Shown here in pieces: positions 7,234 through 16,541 of a stretch of DNA of 17,351 nt. How positions within the stretch are numbered: the first letter of the stretch is position 1; each line of letters starts with the position of its first letter. The stretch covers positions 1-17,351 of the forward strand of contig CALKWP010000040.1 in assembly GCA_938004075.1 (NCBI GenBank), written 5' to 3'. This DNA comes from an uncultured Methanomassiliicoccales archaeon. GTDB taxonomy: Archaea > Thermoplasmatota > Thermoplasmata > SG8-5. Made by a program: the position numbers and the translations under genes. Below the pieces are notes generated by a model that was not told where the DNA came from, did no database searches, and saw nothing but the letters and a program-made list of their open reading frames with translations.

Positions 7234-8003
7234 TGGAGATTGTGACAGTCACGAAAATTATAAATGAAACAAAAAATATAAAAACTATTAAATTTAAATT
7301 CTCAAAGAAACCGGAGCCTGGCCAGTTTCTCATGGTCTGGATACCCGGTGTTGATGAGGTTCCCATGAGCATCTCGTTTTCGGGCGAAGAGACGGGAATC
7401 ACTGTCGATGCGGTGGGGGATGCCACAAAGGCCATTCACGCCCTGAGGCCAGGAGATAAAATAGGCATCAAAGGCCCGTTGGGCCATGGCTTCAAGTTGA
7501 GTGGAAAACACATACTTGCAATCGGCGGGGGCACCGGAACTGCGGCACTGGCACTGGCCATAGAATCCGCGATTTCATCGGGAAGCGAGGTCAGGTTGGC
7601 TGTGGGCGCCAGATCGTCGGATTGCCTGCTTTTCTGCACCAGGTTCAGGGAATTGGGTGTCGATGTCCATGTTTCCACCGATGACGGCACGGAAGGCCAT
7701 TGCGGATTCGCGACCGAACTTGCTGAGGCGCTCATAACAGAAAGAAAGCCGGACCAGATTATCGCATGCGGCCCCGAGTCGATGATGGCTGCGATGGTGA
7801 GAATCGCTTCGAAGCACAAGATACCGATTCAGTGCTCCCTTGAACGCTACATGAAATGCGGGCTCGGGATATGCGGCTCATGCCAGTGCGGAAAATACAC
7901 GGTTTGCGGAGACGGCCCAGTATTTGATGGGAAAACTATCACCGGCATCCCGGATTTCGGGAAGTGGAAGAGGGATCCGGGCGGCAGGATTGTTAAATTC
8001 TAA
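7230..8003 (+). CDS. pyrK: Dihydroorotate dehydrogenase B, electron-transfer subunit
   Basis: PyrK carries FAD and a [2Fe-2S] cluster and moves electrons from PyrD's FMN to NAD+. The 257-residue protein has the ferredoxin-reductase layout: an FAD-binding barrel (PGQFLMVW at 30-37, VPMSISF at 44-50, GPLGHGF at 82-88), an NAD-binding half (LAIGGGTGTAALALA at 96-110, STDDGTEGHCGFAT at 149-162, IIACGPESMM at 177-186) and a cysteine cluster C210-x4-C215-x2-C218-x7-C226. C202 and C220 lie nearby. GGGAGG five bases before ATG 7230 supports that start; a second ATG follows at 7233. The first 25 codons are far richer in A/T than the rest. The gene ends in an A/T tract facing the convergent peptidase gene. 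Confidence 0.93.
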   Translation: MMEIVTVTKIINETKNIKTIKFKFSKKPEPGQFLMVWIPGVDEVPMSISFSGEETGITVDAVGDATKAIHALRPGDKIGIKGPLGHGFKLSGKHILAIGGGTGTAALALAIESAISSGSEVRLAVGARSSDCLLFCTRFRELGVDVHVSTDDGTEGHCGFATELAEALITERKPDQIIACGPESMMAAMVRIASKHKIPIQCSLERYMKCGLGICGSCQCGKYTVCGDGPVFDGKTITGIPDFGKWKRDPGGRIVKF

Positions 8004-8047
8004 ATCAATAAATATATATTTATATTTATAATAAAATTTGAATTAAC
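8004..8047. terminator. A/T-only tract between convergent pyrK and prepilin peptidase genes
   Basis: About 44 bases are nearly all A and T, with T-rich runs on both strands, placed between two converging genes. Archaeal RNA polymerase stops at T-rich tracts without needing a hairpin, so this is a plausible two-way terminator. The evidence is composition and position only. Confidence 0.45.
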
Positions 8048-8070
8048 ATGACGACCAGTAACAGTCGATT

Positions 8071-8991
8071 TCAGAACGGGAAAAGTAGTATGACCAGGTT
8101 CCCGATGATGGCGCTGAAGGCAACGCCCAGTGTCATGGGGATTATGAAAGGGTCCTTGGGGGTGACCCATATCCGCTCCAGCCCCTTGGACCGAAGCTTG
8201 AGCAGCTCCTCTTTCAGATTTCCATCCCGTTTGGGGAACACCAGAAGAACGACCTCATCATCACGCACGGCTTCCATTGGCCAGACGAAGTTTTTCGGCA
8301 CATCGGCTATGTCCATCCTGTAGCCCAGAAACATCTCGGGAAAACCCATGTCCTTCCTTGCCAGGTTTTTGAGGAACCTGATTGTGGGGCCCGCTAGAGC
8401 GTGCATTATGGCAGCGTTCATGAGTATCAGGAAAGCGAATGGAAATGTTATCTGGATTATTTCTGCGCCCTGTTCCGGGTGGGCGATTATCGGAAGACCG
8501 TTGATGAGCGGGTAGAACGGGAATATCAGGGCCAGCGCCATGAGCGCCTTCGCGTCCGCGCCGCCCCGGATGATGCCAATGTAGTAGAATGCGATGAAGA
8601 CCAGCATTATAGCCACAATTGACAGCAGCGACCCGGTCTCCGATGTCATGCCTTCCTGCAGGAGCATGACAATGCAGGCCAGCAATGCGACAATCGACAG
8701 GAGTATGGGCGATGGATTCACTTTCCCTTCGAAGTACATGGGCTCCCTGTCCCAGAAAGTATCATAGAAAATTATCGCCATTGGGATGAATATGAGGAAA
8801 TGCCAAGCTCCGAAACCGCCTTCGCCCTGCCAGGAAAGAAGCATCTCAATGGCCAGCAAGCCCATGCCTATAGTTCCGAGAGATATCCAGACCCTGTTGG
8901 GCACCTTCCTGGTGCGCCAGTCCATGACGGACGCCGCTATCATGAAGGACATTGCCACGCCCAACCTTGCCAGTGAAAGTATTTCCTGCAT
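8071..8991 (-). CDS. A24 prepilin/preflagellin peptidase (archaeal type IV)
   Basis: This membrane aspartic protease removes class III signal peptides from type IV pilins or archaellins. Seen in 306 residues: SVMDWRTRKVPN at 21-32 with the first catalytic Asp (D24) in the D-x7-PN pattern, and GGADAK at 143-148 with the second (D146) in the family's GxGD-type motif. Multiple hydrophobic helices and a C-terminal cytoplasmic domain (about 205-280, including RIWVTPKDPF) followed by a last helix match the euryarchaeal A24B form. No pilin or archaellin gene is in the window, so the substrate is unknown. The TATA box at 9011-9020 predicts a transcript start at about 8990, hence a leaderless ATG at 8991. 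A GTG at 8994 with GGAG eight bases upstream is the alternative. Confidence 0.88.
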   Translation of the reverse strand: MQEILSLARLGVAMSFMIAASVMDWRTRKVPNRVWISLGTIGMGLLAIEMLLSWQGEGGFGAWHFLIFIPMAIIFYDTFWDREPMYFEGKVNPSPILLSIVALLACIVMLLQEGMTSETGSLLSIVAIMLVFIAFYYIGIIRGGADAKALMALALIFPFYPLINGLPIIAHPEQGAEIIQITFPFAFLILMNAAIMHALAGPTIRFLKNLARKDMGFPEMFLGYRMDIADVPKNFVWPMEAVRDDEVVLLVFPKRDGNLKEELLKLRSKGLERIWVTPKDPFIIPMTLGVAFSAIIGNLVILLFPF

Positions 8992-9010
8992 CACATTTGT
9001 ATCTCCTCAT

Positions 9011-9020
9011 TGATATAAAT
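9011..9020 (-). promoter_or_regulatory. TATA box of the prepilin peptidase gene
   Basis: On the minus strand this reads ATTTATATCA, centred about 25 bases before ATG 8991. It lies in an 87-base divergent region shared with mscS. Confidence 0.5.
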
Positions 9021-9039
9021 AGTTATAGCAGTGGGAAAT

Positions 9040-9049
9040 GTTTAATATT
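9040..9049 (+). promoter_or_regulatory. TATA box of the mscS gene
   Basis: GTTTAATATT is centred 37 bases before ATG 9082 and predicts transcription from about 9071. That favours 9082 over the in-frame GTG at 9052, which would lie upstream of the transcript start. Confidence 0.45.
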
Positions 9050-9081
9050 CAGTGCCAATAATCGGTGGTAGAGCGAAAACC

Positions 9082-10632
9082 ATGAGAATGATAAAATTGA
9101 TGACATTGGTTCTGGCCATATGCATTCTGGCCATGTCACTCGCGCCCCAGGCGGAAGCCTCGAACGGGGACATGAACATATTCCCGCCGACGGTTATGGC
9201 AATGGAGGTTGAGATGGAGAACAGCGTTGTCTACCGCTGGGGAATATTCAATAACGGATCTCACCCCCATACAATTCTAATTGACATTCTCGACGGCAAC
9301 CTGGGCTGGACTGCGAACCTTTCAAACGAGGATTCCTATATCCTGATCCCCCCGGGCGAATTCGTCAGCATCGAATTGATTGTCACCGCTCCCAAGACCA
9401 GGGATTACCCGGAGAGCGTGTTCAGCCTTTCGGCAACCGTCCGCGACCTTGTCACAGAGGAGCAATGGACAGAAGATCTGGGTTCCGTGACCACAACCAT
9501 CGTGGGCGGCGCATACATCCCGCCAACAAAGGTGCTCGGATGGTTCGACGACCCTCTGGGAAATTACATTCCCGCGCTGGACAACGAATGGGGAGTTTTC
9601 ACCACAACGGTCATACTCTGGATGTTCATAGGCCTCATCATATATTTCATCCTCGACCCGTTCGTGAAGCAATTCACCAAGAGGACAAAGACAGATGTAG
9701 ATGACAAGATCCTGGCAATCCTGAAGGGACCGATATTCTGGATAATCCTTTCTTATGGAATCGTTTCCTCTCTGAGCGTTCTGAATTTTCCATGGGTTTT
9801 CATCAATGCGATGAATGTGCTCTTCAAGTCCCTCCTAATACTGATCGGCGGATGGTTGGCCTTCAAGATATTCAAGGACCTGATACTGCATTGGGGCAAG
9901 AAATATGCCGAGAGCACCGAAACGACCCTTGATGATGTTATGCTTCCACTTTTCGAGAAGGTCGGGATGGTTGTCATAATTCTCGTCGTCATCCTCTCGG
10001 CTCTGAACCTGTACGGCGTTGACGTGACGATGCTGGTAGCAGGAATGGGCGTGGCCGGCCTGGTCGTGGCGTTTGCAGCCCAGGACACGCTGGGCAACTT
10101 CATAAGCGGCATGTTCCTTCTCACGGACCGCCCCTTCAAGGTCGGGGACCTCGTGCTGATGGAGAATGGCGATTACTGCAGGGTCCATCACATCGGCATG
10201 AGAAGCACAAAACTCTACAACACGTTCGACCATGACATGATAATCCTGCCCAACAGCAAGATAGCCAATGAGAAGGTCATCAACCTCACCGAACCGGACA
10301 ACAAGTTCAAGGTGAGGGTCACGATAGGAATTGATTATTCATCCGATGTTGAAAAAGCCAAGCGCATAATCCGCGAGGTTGCCGAGAAGCACCCGGATGT
10401 GATCCATGAAAAGGACAAGATGCCCATGGTCAGGCTTTCAGATTTCGGGGAATCGGCTGTCATGCTGAAGCTCTTCGCATGGGTGAACGATCTGAACAAT
10501 CAATGGAAAGTCGCCGGCGAGATAAGAGAAGAGGTATTCAGGCGGTTCAAGGAAGAGGGGATCACCATACCTTTCCCGCAGAGGGTCGTGCACATCAGGA
10601 ACGAACAGCCAGATGGCAGCGAGAGCCGTTGA
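9082..10632 (+). CDS. mscS: MscS-family mechanosensitive channel with N-terminal extracellular beta domain
   Basis: Small-conductance mechanosensitive channels open under membrane tension and release solutes during osmotic downshock. In 516 residues: a signal peptide (1-26, ending AEA), an extracellular beta-rich domain (about 40-142, YRWGIFNNGS...APKTRDYPESVFSLSATV) resembling the Ig-like NEW3/NPCBM-associated fold, membrane helices at about 172-192, 214-234, 244-266 and 294-313, then the pore helix and family signature VAGMGVAGLVVAF...AAQDTLGNFISGMF...DRPFKVGD (319-356). The cytoplasmic beta and alpha/beta vestibule domains follow. The core is canonical; the secreted domain is not usual for MscS. 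ATG 9082 is preferred because it begins the signal peptide. The downstream neighbour is tfs, 52 bases away with its own TATA box. Confidence 0.92.
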   Translation: MRMIKLMTLVLAICILAMSLAPQAEASNGDMNIFPPTVMAMEVEMENSVVYRWGIFNNGSHPHTILIDILDGNLGWTANLSNEDSYILIPPGEFVSIELIVTAPKTRDYPESVFSLSATVRDLVTEEQWTEDLGSVTTTIVGGAYIPPTKVLGWFDDPLGNYIPALDNEWGVFTTTVILWMFIGLIIYFILDPFVKQFTKRTKTDVDDKILAILKGPIFWIILSYGIVSSLSVLNFPWVFINAMNVLFKSLLILIGGWLAFKIFKDLILHWGKKYAESTETTLDDVMLPLFEKVGMVVIILVVILSALNLYGVDVTMLVAGMGVAGLVVAFAAQDTLGNFISGMFLLTDRPFKVGDLVLMENGDYCRVHHIGMRSTKLYNTFDHDMIILPNSKIANEKVINLTEPDNKFKVRVTIGIDYSSDVEKAKRIIREVAEKHPDVIHEKDKMPMVRLSDFGESAVMLKLFAWVNDLNNQWKVAGEIREEVFRRFKEEGITIPFPQRVVHIRNEQPDGSESR

Positions 10633-10648
10633 TGCATTACCGAGCAAG

Positions 10649-10657
10649 CTTTTTATC
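10649..10657 (+). promoter_or_regulatory. TATA box of tfs
   Basis: CTTTTTATC lies about 32 bases before ATG 10685, which predicts a leader of about six bases. Its last bases overlap an inverted repeat (10654-10669). Confidence 0.5.
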
Positions 10658-10669
10658 CCCCTTGGGATA
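10654..10669. repeat. Perfect inverted repeat abutting the tfs TATA box
   Basis: TATCCC and GGGATA are separated by four bases (CCTT). The repeat sits between the TATA box and the predicted transcript start, where an archaeal repressor would block polymerase or TFB. An operator is possible but unproven; the six-base arms could also occur by chance. Confidence 0.4.
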
Positions 10670-10684
10670 TTGGTACTTGATAAC

Positions 10685-10990
10685 ATGCCAATGTTCTGCA
10701 AGAAATGCAAGAGCCTCATGTCGCCCTCGGAAGGCAAATGGCGCTGCAAGAGATGCGGCTACACATGCGACTCAACGGGCCAGGAATGCATAGTCACGGC
10801 GCGAAATGAGGACAGGGAGATTCTGGTCCTCGATGAGAACAACGACACAATGCCCAAGACAAAGGTCGACTGCCCCAAGTGCCATCACAATGAAGCATTC
10901 TTCGTTCTCAGGCAGACGCGCTCGTCCGATGAGCCGGAGACCAGGATATACCGGTGCGTAAAGTGCAAGCATTCGTGGAGAGAATATTGA
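10685..10990 (+). CDS. tfs: Transcription elongation factor S (TFIIS-like)
   Basis: TFS binds stalled archaeal RNA polymerase and stimulates cleavage of the nascent RNA so that elongation resumes. The 101 residues are typical. Seen: an N-terminal zinc ribbon (C5, C8, C21, C24), a linker, and a C-terminal zinc ribbon (C63, C66, C91, C94) whose hairpin carries QTRSSDEPETR, with the acidic pair D82-E83 that reaches into the polymerase active site. All eight cysteines and both acidic residues are present, so it should be an active factor rather than an inhibitory paralogue. ATG 10685 is chosen because it opens directly on the first ribbon and lies just after the predicted transcript start. The open frame upstream (10613-10684) contains the promoter. 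This gene is the strongest sign that the window is archaeal. Confidence 0.95.
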   Translation: MPMFCKKCKSLMSPSEGKWRCKRCGYTCDSTGQECIVTARNEDREILVLDENNDTMPKTKVDCPKCHHNEAFFVLRQTRSSDEPETRIYRCVKCKHSWREY

Positions 10991-11016
10991 AACATTGCCA
11001 GAGGCATTGTTTCAAT
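10986..11016. repeat. 14-bp inverted repeat after tfs, between convergent genes
   Basis: ATTGAAACATTGCC and GGCATTGTTTCAAT flank a three-base loop (AGA), with one mismatch in 14 pairs. It overlaps the tfs stop codon and faces the end of the radical SAM gene at 11048. In RNA from either strand it would make a long hairpin, perhaps a two-way terminator or 3'-end stabiliser. No T-run follows on the plus strand. Confidence 0.6.
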
Positions 11017-11047
11017 CTATGACCGCGATGGGCCAGAGTTTTAATAA

Positions 11048-12076
11048 TTACAAATCAGCCATCGGCACGATATCGCAGCACCGACACGTGAAGCACATGG
11101 TCTCGAATGTTTCTGTCGTCAGGCCATTCATCTCCAGGACGTTCCTGTGCTTCTCCCCCAATGAGATGAGCCGCTCCGCCGATACCTTATTGGGAACTAT
11201 CCCGAGGGCCTTCTCCAGCTTTTCCCGGTTCTTTGGGCCGACCCGTATACCGCGTACATTGGGGACCACGCCAATCCCTGCCAGTGCTTTCAGCCCCGCA
11301 ATGATGTCAGCGTCATCCTCGCCCAGCCCGACAATGATGTTGCTGGTGACCTTTCCCCGGCCGAAGACTTTCACAGCTTCTTCCAGGGATTCCATAGTCT
11401 TTGGGAAGTTCCGATTGGGGCATATCTTCTGGAATCTTGATTCCGGCCACGTTTCGATGTTTATCTTCACCTCGGTGGCTCCGGCTTCCTTGAATCGGGC
11501 AAGGTCGGCCAGGTCCTCGATGTAGGCCTCGGAGCCGATTGGTATGCCCGGATATTCTGCCCTTACCGCCTTTATGGCATCTATCATCCGCCCGTTGGTT
11601 GCTGCTACCGAATCGGGTATTCCGCTGGTGATCGCAACCGCGCCGAAGTCATTCTGCTTCGAGCTGATGGCGACAATCCTCAGCACCCGTTCAGGGCTCA
11701 GCGACTCCTTCTTGTCCGGTGGGGCCATGGCGCAGAAGGCGCAGCCCATCATGCACTCGCCGCTCAGATTGAGAAATGCCTGGTTGGGAGCATGGGCGGC
11801 AAGCGGAAGCACTTTCACATTGTCTATGAAAACCTTGTCATCCAGGTATATCCTGAATGCTCCGTTCACCTGGGCAAGCCGCAACCGGCTGCTCGGCTCC
11901 TTGGATATGGCAAGCTTCACCCGGGAATTGCCCCACTGGAATGCGTGCGCCGATGAGCCGGCATCCGGACCGGCGGAGGACAGGCTGGCAAAGCATGGCA
12001 TGTCCACCTCTCTCGGGATGTATATCTCCCCAATCTCAAGAAGACTGGCCTTCTTGATTGTATTCTCTGTTGGCAC
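11048..12076 (-). CDS. Radical SAM enzyme, biotin/lipoyl synthase-like, with C-terminal cysteine cluster
   Basis: Radical SAM enzymes split S-adenosylmethionine with a [4Fe-4S] cluster to start radical chemistry. Seen in 342 residues: C108-x3-C112-x2-C115 (GECMMGCAFCAM) just after HAPNQAFLNL, SGIPDS at 151-156, ETW at 208-210, IVGLGEDD at 248-255, and a last-residue cluster CFTCRCC (C328, C331, C333, C334) that could hold a second Fe-S cluster. The substrate is unknown; biotin-synthase-like and the archaeal two-part lipoyl synthases (LipS1/LipS2) are candidates by layout. The start is uncertain. GTG 12076 keeps the KASLLEIGEIYIPREV segment, which looks like part of the fold. ATG 12001 has GAGGTG just before it and would give 317 residues. 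The frame stays open to 12229, but that stretch has non-coding third-base use. Confidence 0.82.
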   Translation of the reverse strand: MPTENTIKKASLLEIGEIYIPREVDMPCFASLSSAGPDAGSSAHAFQWGNSRVKLAISKEPSSRLRLAQVNGAFRIYLDDKVFIDNVKVLPLAAHAPNQAFLNLSGECMMGCAFCAMAPPDKKESLSPERVLRIVAISSKQNDFGAVAITSGIPDSVAATNGRMIDAIKAVRAEYPGIPIGSEAYIEDLADLARFKEAGATEVKINIETWPESRFQKICPNRNFPKTMESLEEAVKVFGRGKVTSNIIVGLGEDDADIIAGLKALAGIGVVPNVRGIRVGPKNREKLEKALGIVPNKVSAERLISLGEKHRNVLEMNGLTTETFETMCFTCRCCDIVPMADL

Positions 12077-12210
12077 AGGCTGGCGATTGGGTGCGGTGCT
12101 AATAAGGGTTGTCCCGAAAAGGATTGAAAAAATGAAAGATTGGGCTGACTGTGCAAGAGTTTCTAGATTAGGGGCCACTGTCAGCGTTGGGTAGGGCCCC
12201 ACCCCACGGG
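12077..12210 (-). promoter_or_regulatory. Probable structured 5' leader of the radical SAM gene
   Basis: If transcription starts near 12210 from the TATA box at 12231-12240, the message has about 134 untranslated bases, much longer than most leaders here. GGGGCC (12171-12176) and GGCCCC (12195-12200) can pair, and a GGCCC/GGGCC pairing nearby competes with them. No known riboswitch class was recognised. A weaker TATA-like TTATTAG near 12104 could instead give a near-leaderless GTG at 12076. Confidence 0.3.
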
Positions 12211-12230
12211 CCTTACAGCCAGGGTTCAAA

Positions 12231-12240
12231 GGGATAAATA
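12231..12240 (-). promoter_or_regulatory. TATA box upstream of the radical SAM gene
   Basis: On the minus strand this reads TATTTATCCC, in the 310-base gap after the isocitrate dehydrogenase gene. It is the best TATA match in that gap and predicts transcription from about 12210. Confidence 0.45.
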
Positions 12241-12256
12241 CACTCTATGCATCACC

Positions 12257-12305
12257 AGGCTCGGCTCATCCAGCCTAGCCCACAACCCCGCCCTCACAGG
12301 CGGGG
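12257..12305. repeat. Two adjacent G/C-rich hairpins in the gap before the radical SAM gene
   Basis: AGGCT/AGCCT (12257-12261 with 12272-12276) and CCCCGCC/GGCGGGG (12286-12292 with 12299-12305, six-base loop). The second is strong. With the hairpin at 12351-12374 they make three stems within 120 bases. They may be tandem 3'-end structures of the acl-icd message or part of a small RNA. No tRNA or known RNA fold was recognised. Confidence 0.45.
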
Positions 12306-12350
12306 CATGTTGGGGATGGCCAGTGCCGGAGTGCGGTCCAATTGAAAATG

Positions 12351-12374
12351 TGGGCTGGCCTCGCGACCAGCCCA
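12351..12374 (-). terminator. Hairpin just after the icd stop codon
   Basis: TGGGCTGG and CCAGCCCA flank an eight-base loop and start 13 bases after the icd TAG stop. Outside them AAAATG (12345-12350) and CATTTT (12381-12386) can also pair, and on the minus strand a short T-run follows the stem. This fits a transcript end for the aclB-aclA-icd operon. Hairpins are not required for archaeal termination, so its role may be 3'-end protection. Confidence 0.5.
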
Positions 12375-12386
12375 TTGTTCCATTTT

Positions 12387-14627
<2,241 letters not shown>

Positions 14628-14659
14628 GCGCTTCACTCCTTGTTTCACAGTTGGAACCA

Positions 14660-16540
14660 TCAATCCAGCATGTAGGCGATGTCATCCCATGGATGCCTGT
14701 AAAGTCCCTGCTTCAGGCGCTTCTGGTCCAGGTGGTGGCCCATGAGCCCGATGCTCCTTCCGAGCACGAACAGGCCGTTCAGTGCGCCCATCTGGATGTA
14801 CATGTCAGCTTCCTTTTTGTCCATCTCCGAGCGGAGCATGTCCGCGAAGCAGATGCCTATGCATCCGTCAACGTTCAGGATGAGGTTGTCCCTCTTGGAC
14901 GTGGTCAGCTTCTCGACCTCCAGAGCGTATTTCAGTATGTCGGATTTCTTGAAGTTCTTCAATGCGTATTCCTTGATTACCGTTACCCGCATGTCCGGGT
15001 TGTGTATGCTCTTGACCCTGTGGCCGATTCCCTGGATGTTCGCGCCTTTCTTCTTCATCTCGTCTATGAACTGCTGAGGAGTGAGTCCGCGATCGTAGGC
15101 ATCTGAGAACATCTGGGCTGCGCCGTCGACAGCTCCGCCGAACCTGGGTCCGATGGTCAGCATGCCGCTTACCACTGATGAAATCAGGTCTTTGCCGGCC
15201 CTTGTCGCAACGATGGTGTTGTGCGCGCCGGAAACTGCCGCGCCATGGTCAGCAGTGACCATGATGGTCATCTCGATGAACTTGGTTGCGTACCTGGGCA
15301 GAAGCCTCTTGAACCAGAGTATGCTCAGAACGCCGCCGACACCCAGGTCCTTCTTGAATATCTCGGATATGGGCATGTTGCCGTACATGAGCTCTTCACC
15401 GCGGTCGTCGGATATCGTGCTGAGGAAGTTGGCCGGTTTCCTGATTATGCCCTCCTTCACCGCCGTGGCGTATTCCATGGGAACCGTGCGCGCCTCCGGC
15501 TCCGGCTTGGGCTTGACTATGCCCTTATTCACAAGCATCTGGTAGGTCTCTCTTATATTTTTGGCGTAATCGTCGTAAGAATTGGGGACTATGGCGCCGG
15601 CCTTCTTGAGAGCGGCATTCTTGGCATCCGCTGTTTCCGCATCGGAACCGGCTTTGGCTCCGGCATGGCCGAACTGAACTTCGGTCTTGAAGGCCTTGGA
15701 GCAGGTTCCCGTGACCCACATAACGAGGGGCTTGGTTATCTGCTTCTTCTTCAGCGCTTCAACGATGTCGTACTCGCCGCTGCCGCCGACCTCGCCCAGG
15801 CAGACCAGCATCTTGACGTCAGGTATCTTCTCGAACCTGAGCAGGTGGTCCAGCAAGCTTGAGCCGGGGTACATGTCCCCGCCGATGGCTATGCCCTCGT
15901 AAAGGCCGTCAGTGTTCATGGCTATCGTGTAGTACGCTTCATTGCTGAGCCCGCCGGACTTCGAGACGAAGCCGACTGAGCCAGGCCTGTGGAGTTTGGA
16001 CTCGATAATGTTTTCAATGGTTCCGCCGGTGTTGCCTATCTTGAAGCAGCCGGCCTTGATACCGCCGACCGTTGCGGGACCGATTATTATCTTGCCCAGC
16101 TTCTTGGCCTTTGCTGTGACGAGCTTCATCCTGCGCTCCGGAACTCCCTCGGCGATGATGACCACTGTCTTGATGTTGGGGATGTCCAGAGCCTCTTCGG
16201 TGGATGGCGCGGCTGACCTGAAGGATGCGAAATTTATCATCACGTCCACGTTTGGGTGTAGTTGCGCGGCCTTCTGAATGGTCTTGTACATGGGTATGAG
16301 AATCTCCTTCTTGCCGAAGAAGAATTTTGACAAGCTGTCGGAGCCAGTCGGGTTGATTATTGCCGCGACTGAGGGTGTTTCCCTGCCGGCGACATAATCA
16401 AAATCCAGCATTCTCTGGGTCGCATTCACCTGGTTGTTGTAGATGAATGCCTGTGTGTTCCTGTCGAAAAGGTCGTTGGGGTTCTTCTTGGCAGCTGCTT
16501 TCGGGGCTGCCTTCTTCGCGGTTTTCTTTGCTGCTGCCAT
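14660..16540 (-). CDS. aclA: ATP-citrate lyase, large subunit (succinyl-CoA synthetase-like plus citrate synthase-like domains)
   Basis: ATP-citrate lyase turns citrate, CoA and ATP into acetyl-CoA, oxaloacetate, ADP and phosphate. The 626 residues match green-sulfur bacterial AclA and the C-terminal half of animal ACLY. Seen: a SucD-like domain (about 55-345) with the phospho-histidine motif VQFGHAGAKAG (His292); then a citrate synthase-like domain (about 380-626) with TADHGAAVSGAHNT (429-442), GIGHRVKSIHNPDMR (504-518), LNVDG (555-559) and the C-terminal LKQGLYRHPWDD. Catalytic histidines H432 and H507 are present. The first 19 residues are a Lys/Ala-rich tail not typical of AclA. ATG 16540 has GGAGGG nine bases upstream; a longer in-frame start is rejected. 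One base separates it from the aclB stop, and its TGA lies 32 bases before icd. It works with AclB as a cytoplasmic complex. Confidence 0.96.
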   Translation of the reverse strand: MAAAKKTAKKAAPKAAAKKNPNDLFDRNTQAFIYNNQVNATQRMLDFDYVAGRETPSVAAIINPTGSDSLSKFFFGKKEILIPMYKTIQKAAQLHPNVDVMINFASFRSAAPSTEEALDIPNIKTVVIIAEGVPERRMKLVTAKAKKLGKIIIGPATVGGIKAGCFKIGNTGGTIENIIESKLHRPGSVGFVSKSGGLSNEAYYTIAMNTDGLYEGIAIGGDMYPGSSLLDHLLRFEKIPDVKMLVCLGEVGGSGEYDIVEALKKKQITKPLVMWVTGTCSKAFKTEVQFGHAGAKAGSDAETADAKNAALKKAGAIVPNSYDDYAKNIRETYQMLVNKGIVKPKPEPEARTVPMEYATAVKEGIIRKPANFLSTISDDRGEELMYGNMPISEIFKKDLGVGGVLSILWFKRLLPRYATKFIEMTIMVTADHGAAVSGAHNTIVATRAGKDLISSVVSGMLTIGPRFGGAVDGAAQMFSDAYDRGLTPQQFIDEMKKKGANIQGIGHRVKSIHNPDMRVTVIKEYALKNFKKSDILKYALEVEKLTTSKRDNLILNVDGCIGICFADMLRSEMDKKEADMYIQMGALNGLFVLGRSIGLMGHHLDQKRLKQGLYRHPWDDIAYMLD

Positions 16541-16541
16541 T

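Noticed and set aside
9052..9081. GTG start giving ten extra residues on MscS
   Set aside because: It lies at or before the predicted transcript start and would put polar residues ahead of an otherwise typical signal peptide.
12165..12240. Possible tRNA (GGTTCAAA resembles a T-loop)
   Set aside because: The flanking bases cannot form the T-stem, acceptor stem or anticodon arm.
12286..12305. IS200/IS605-like terminal hairpin
   Set aside because: The hairpin resembles such ends, but there is no TnpA or TnpB gene or second end in the window.
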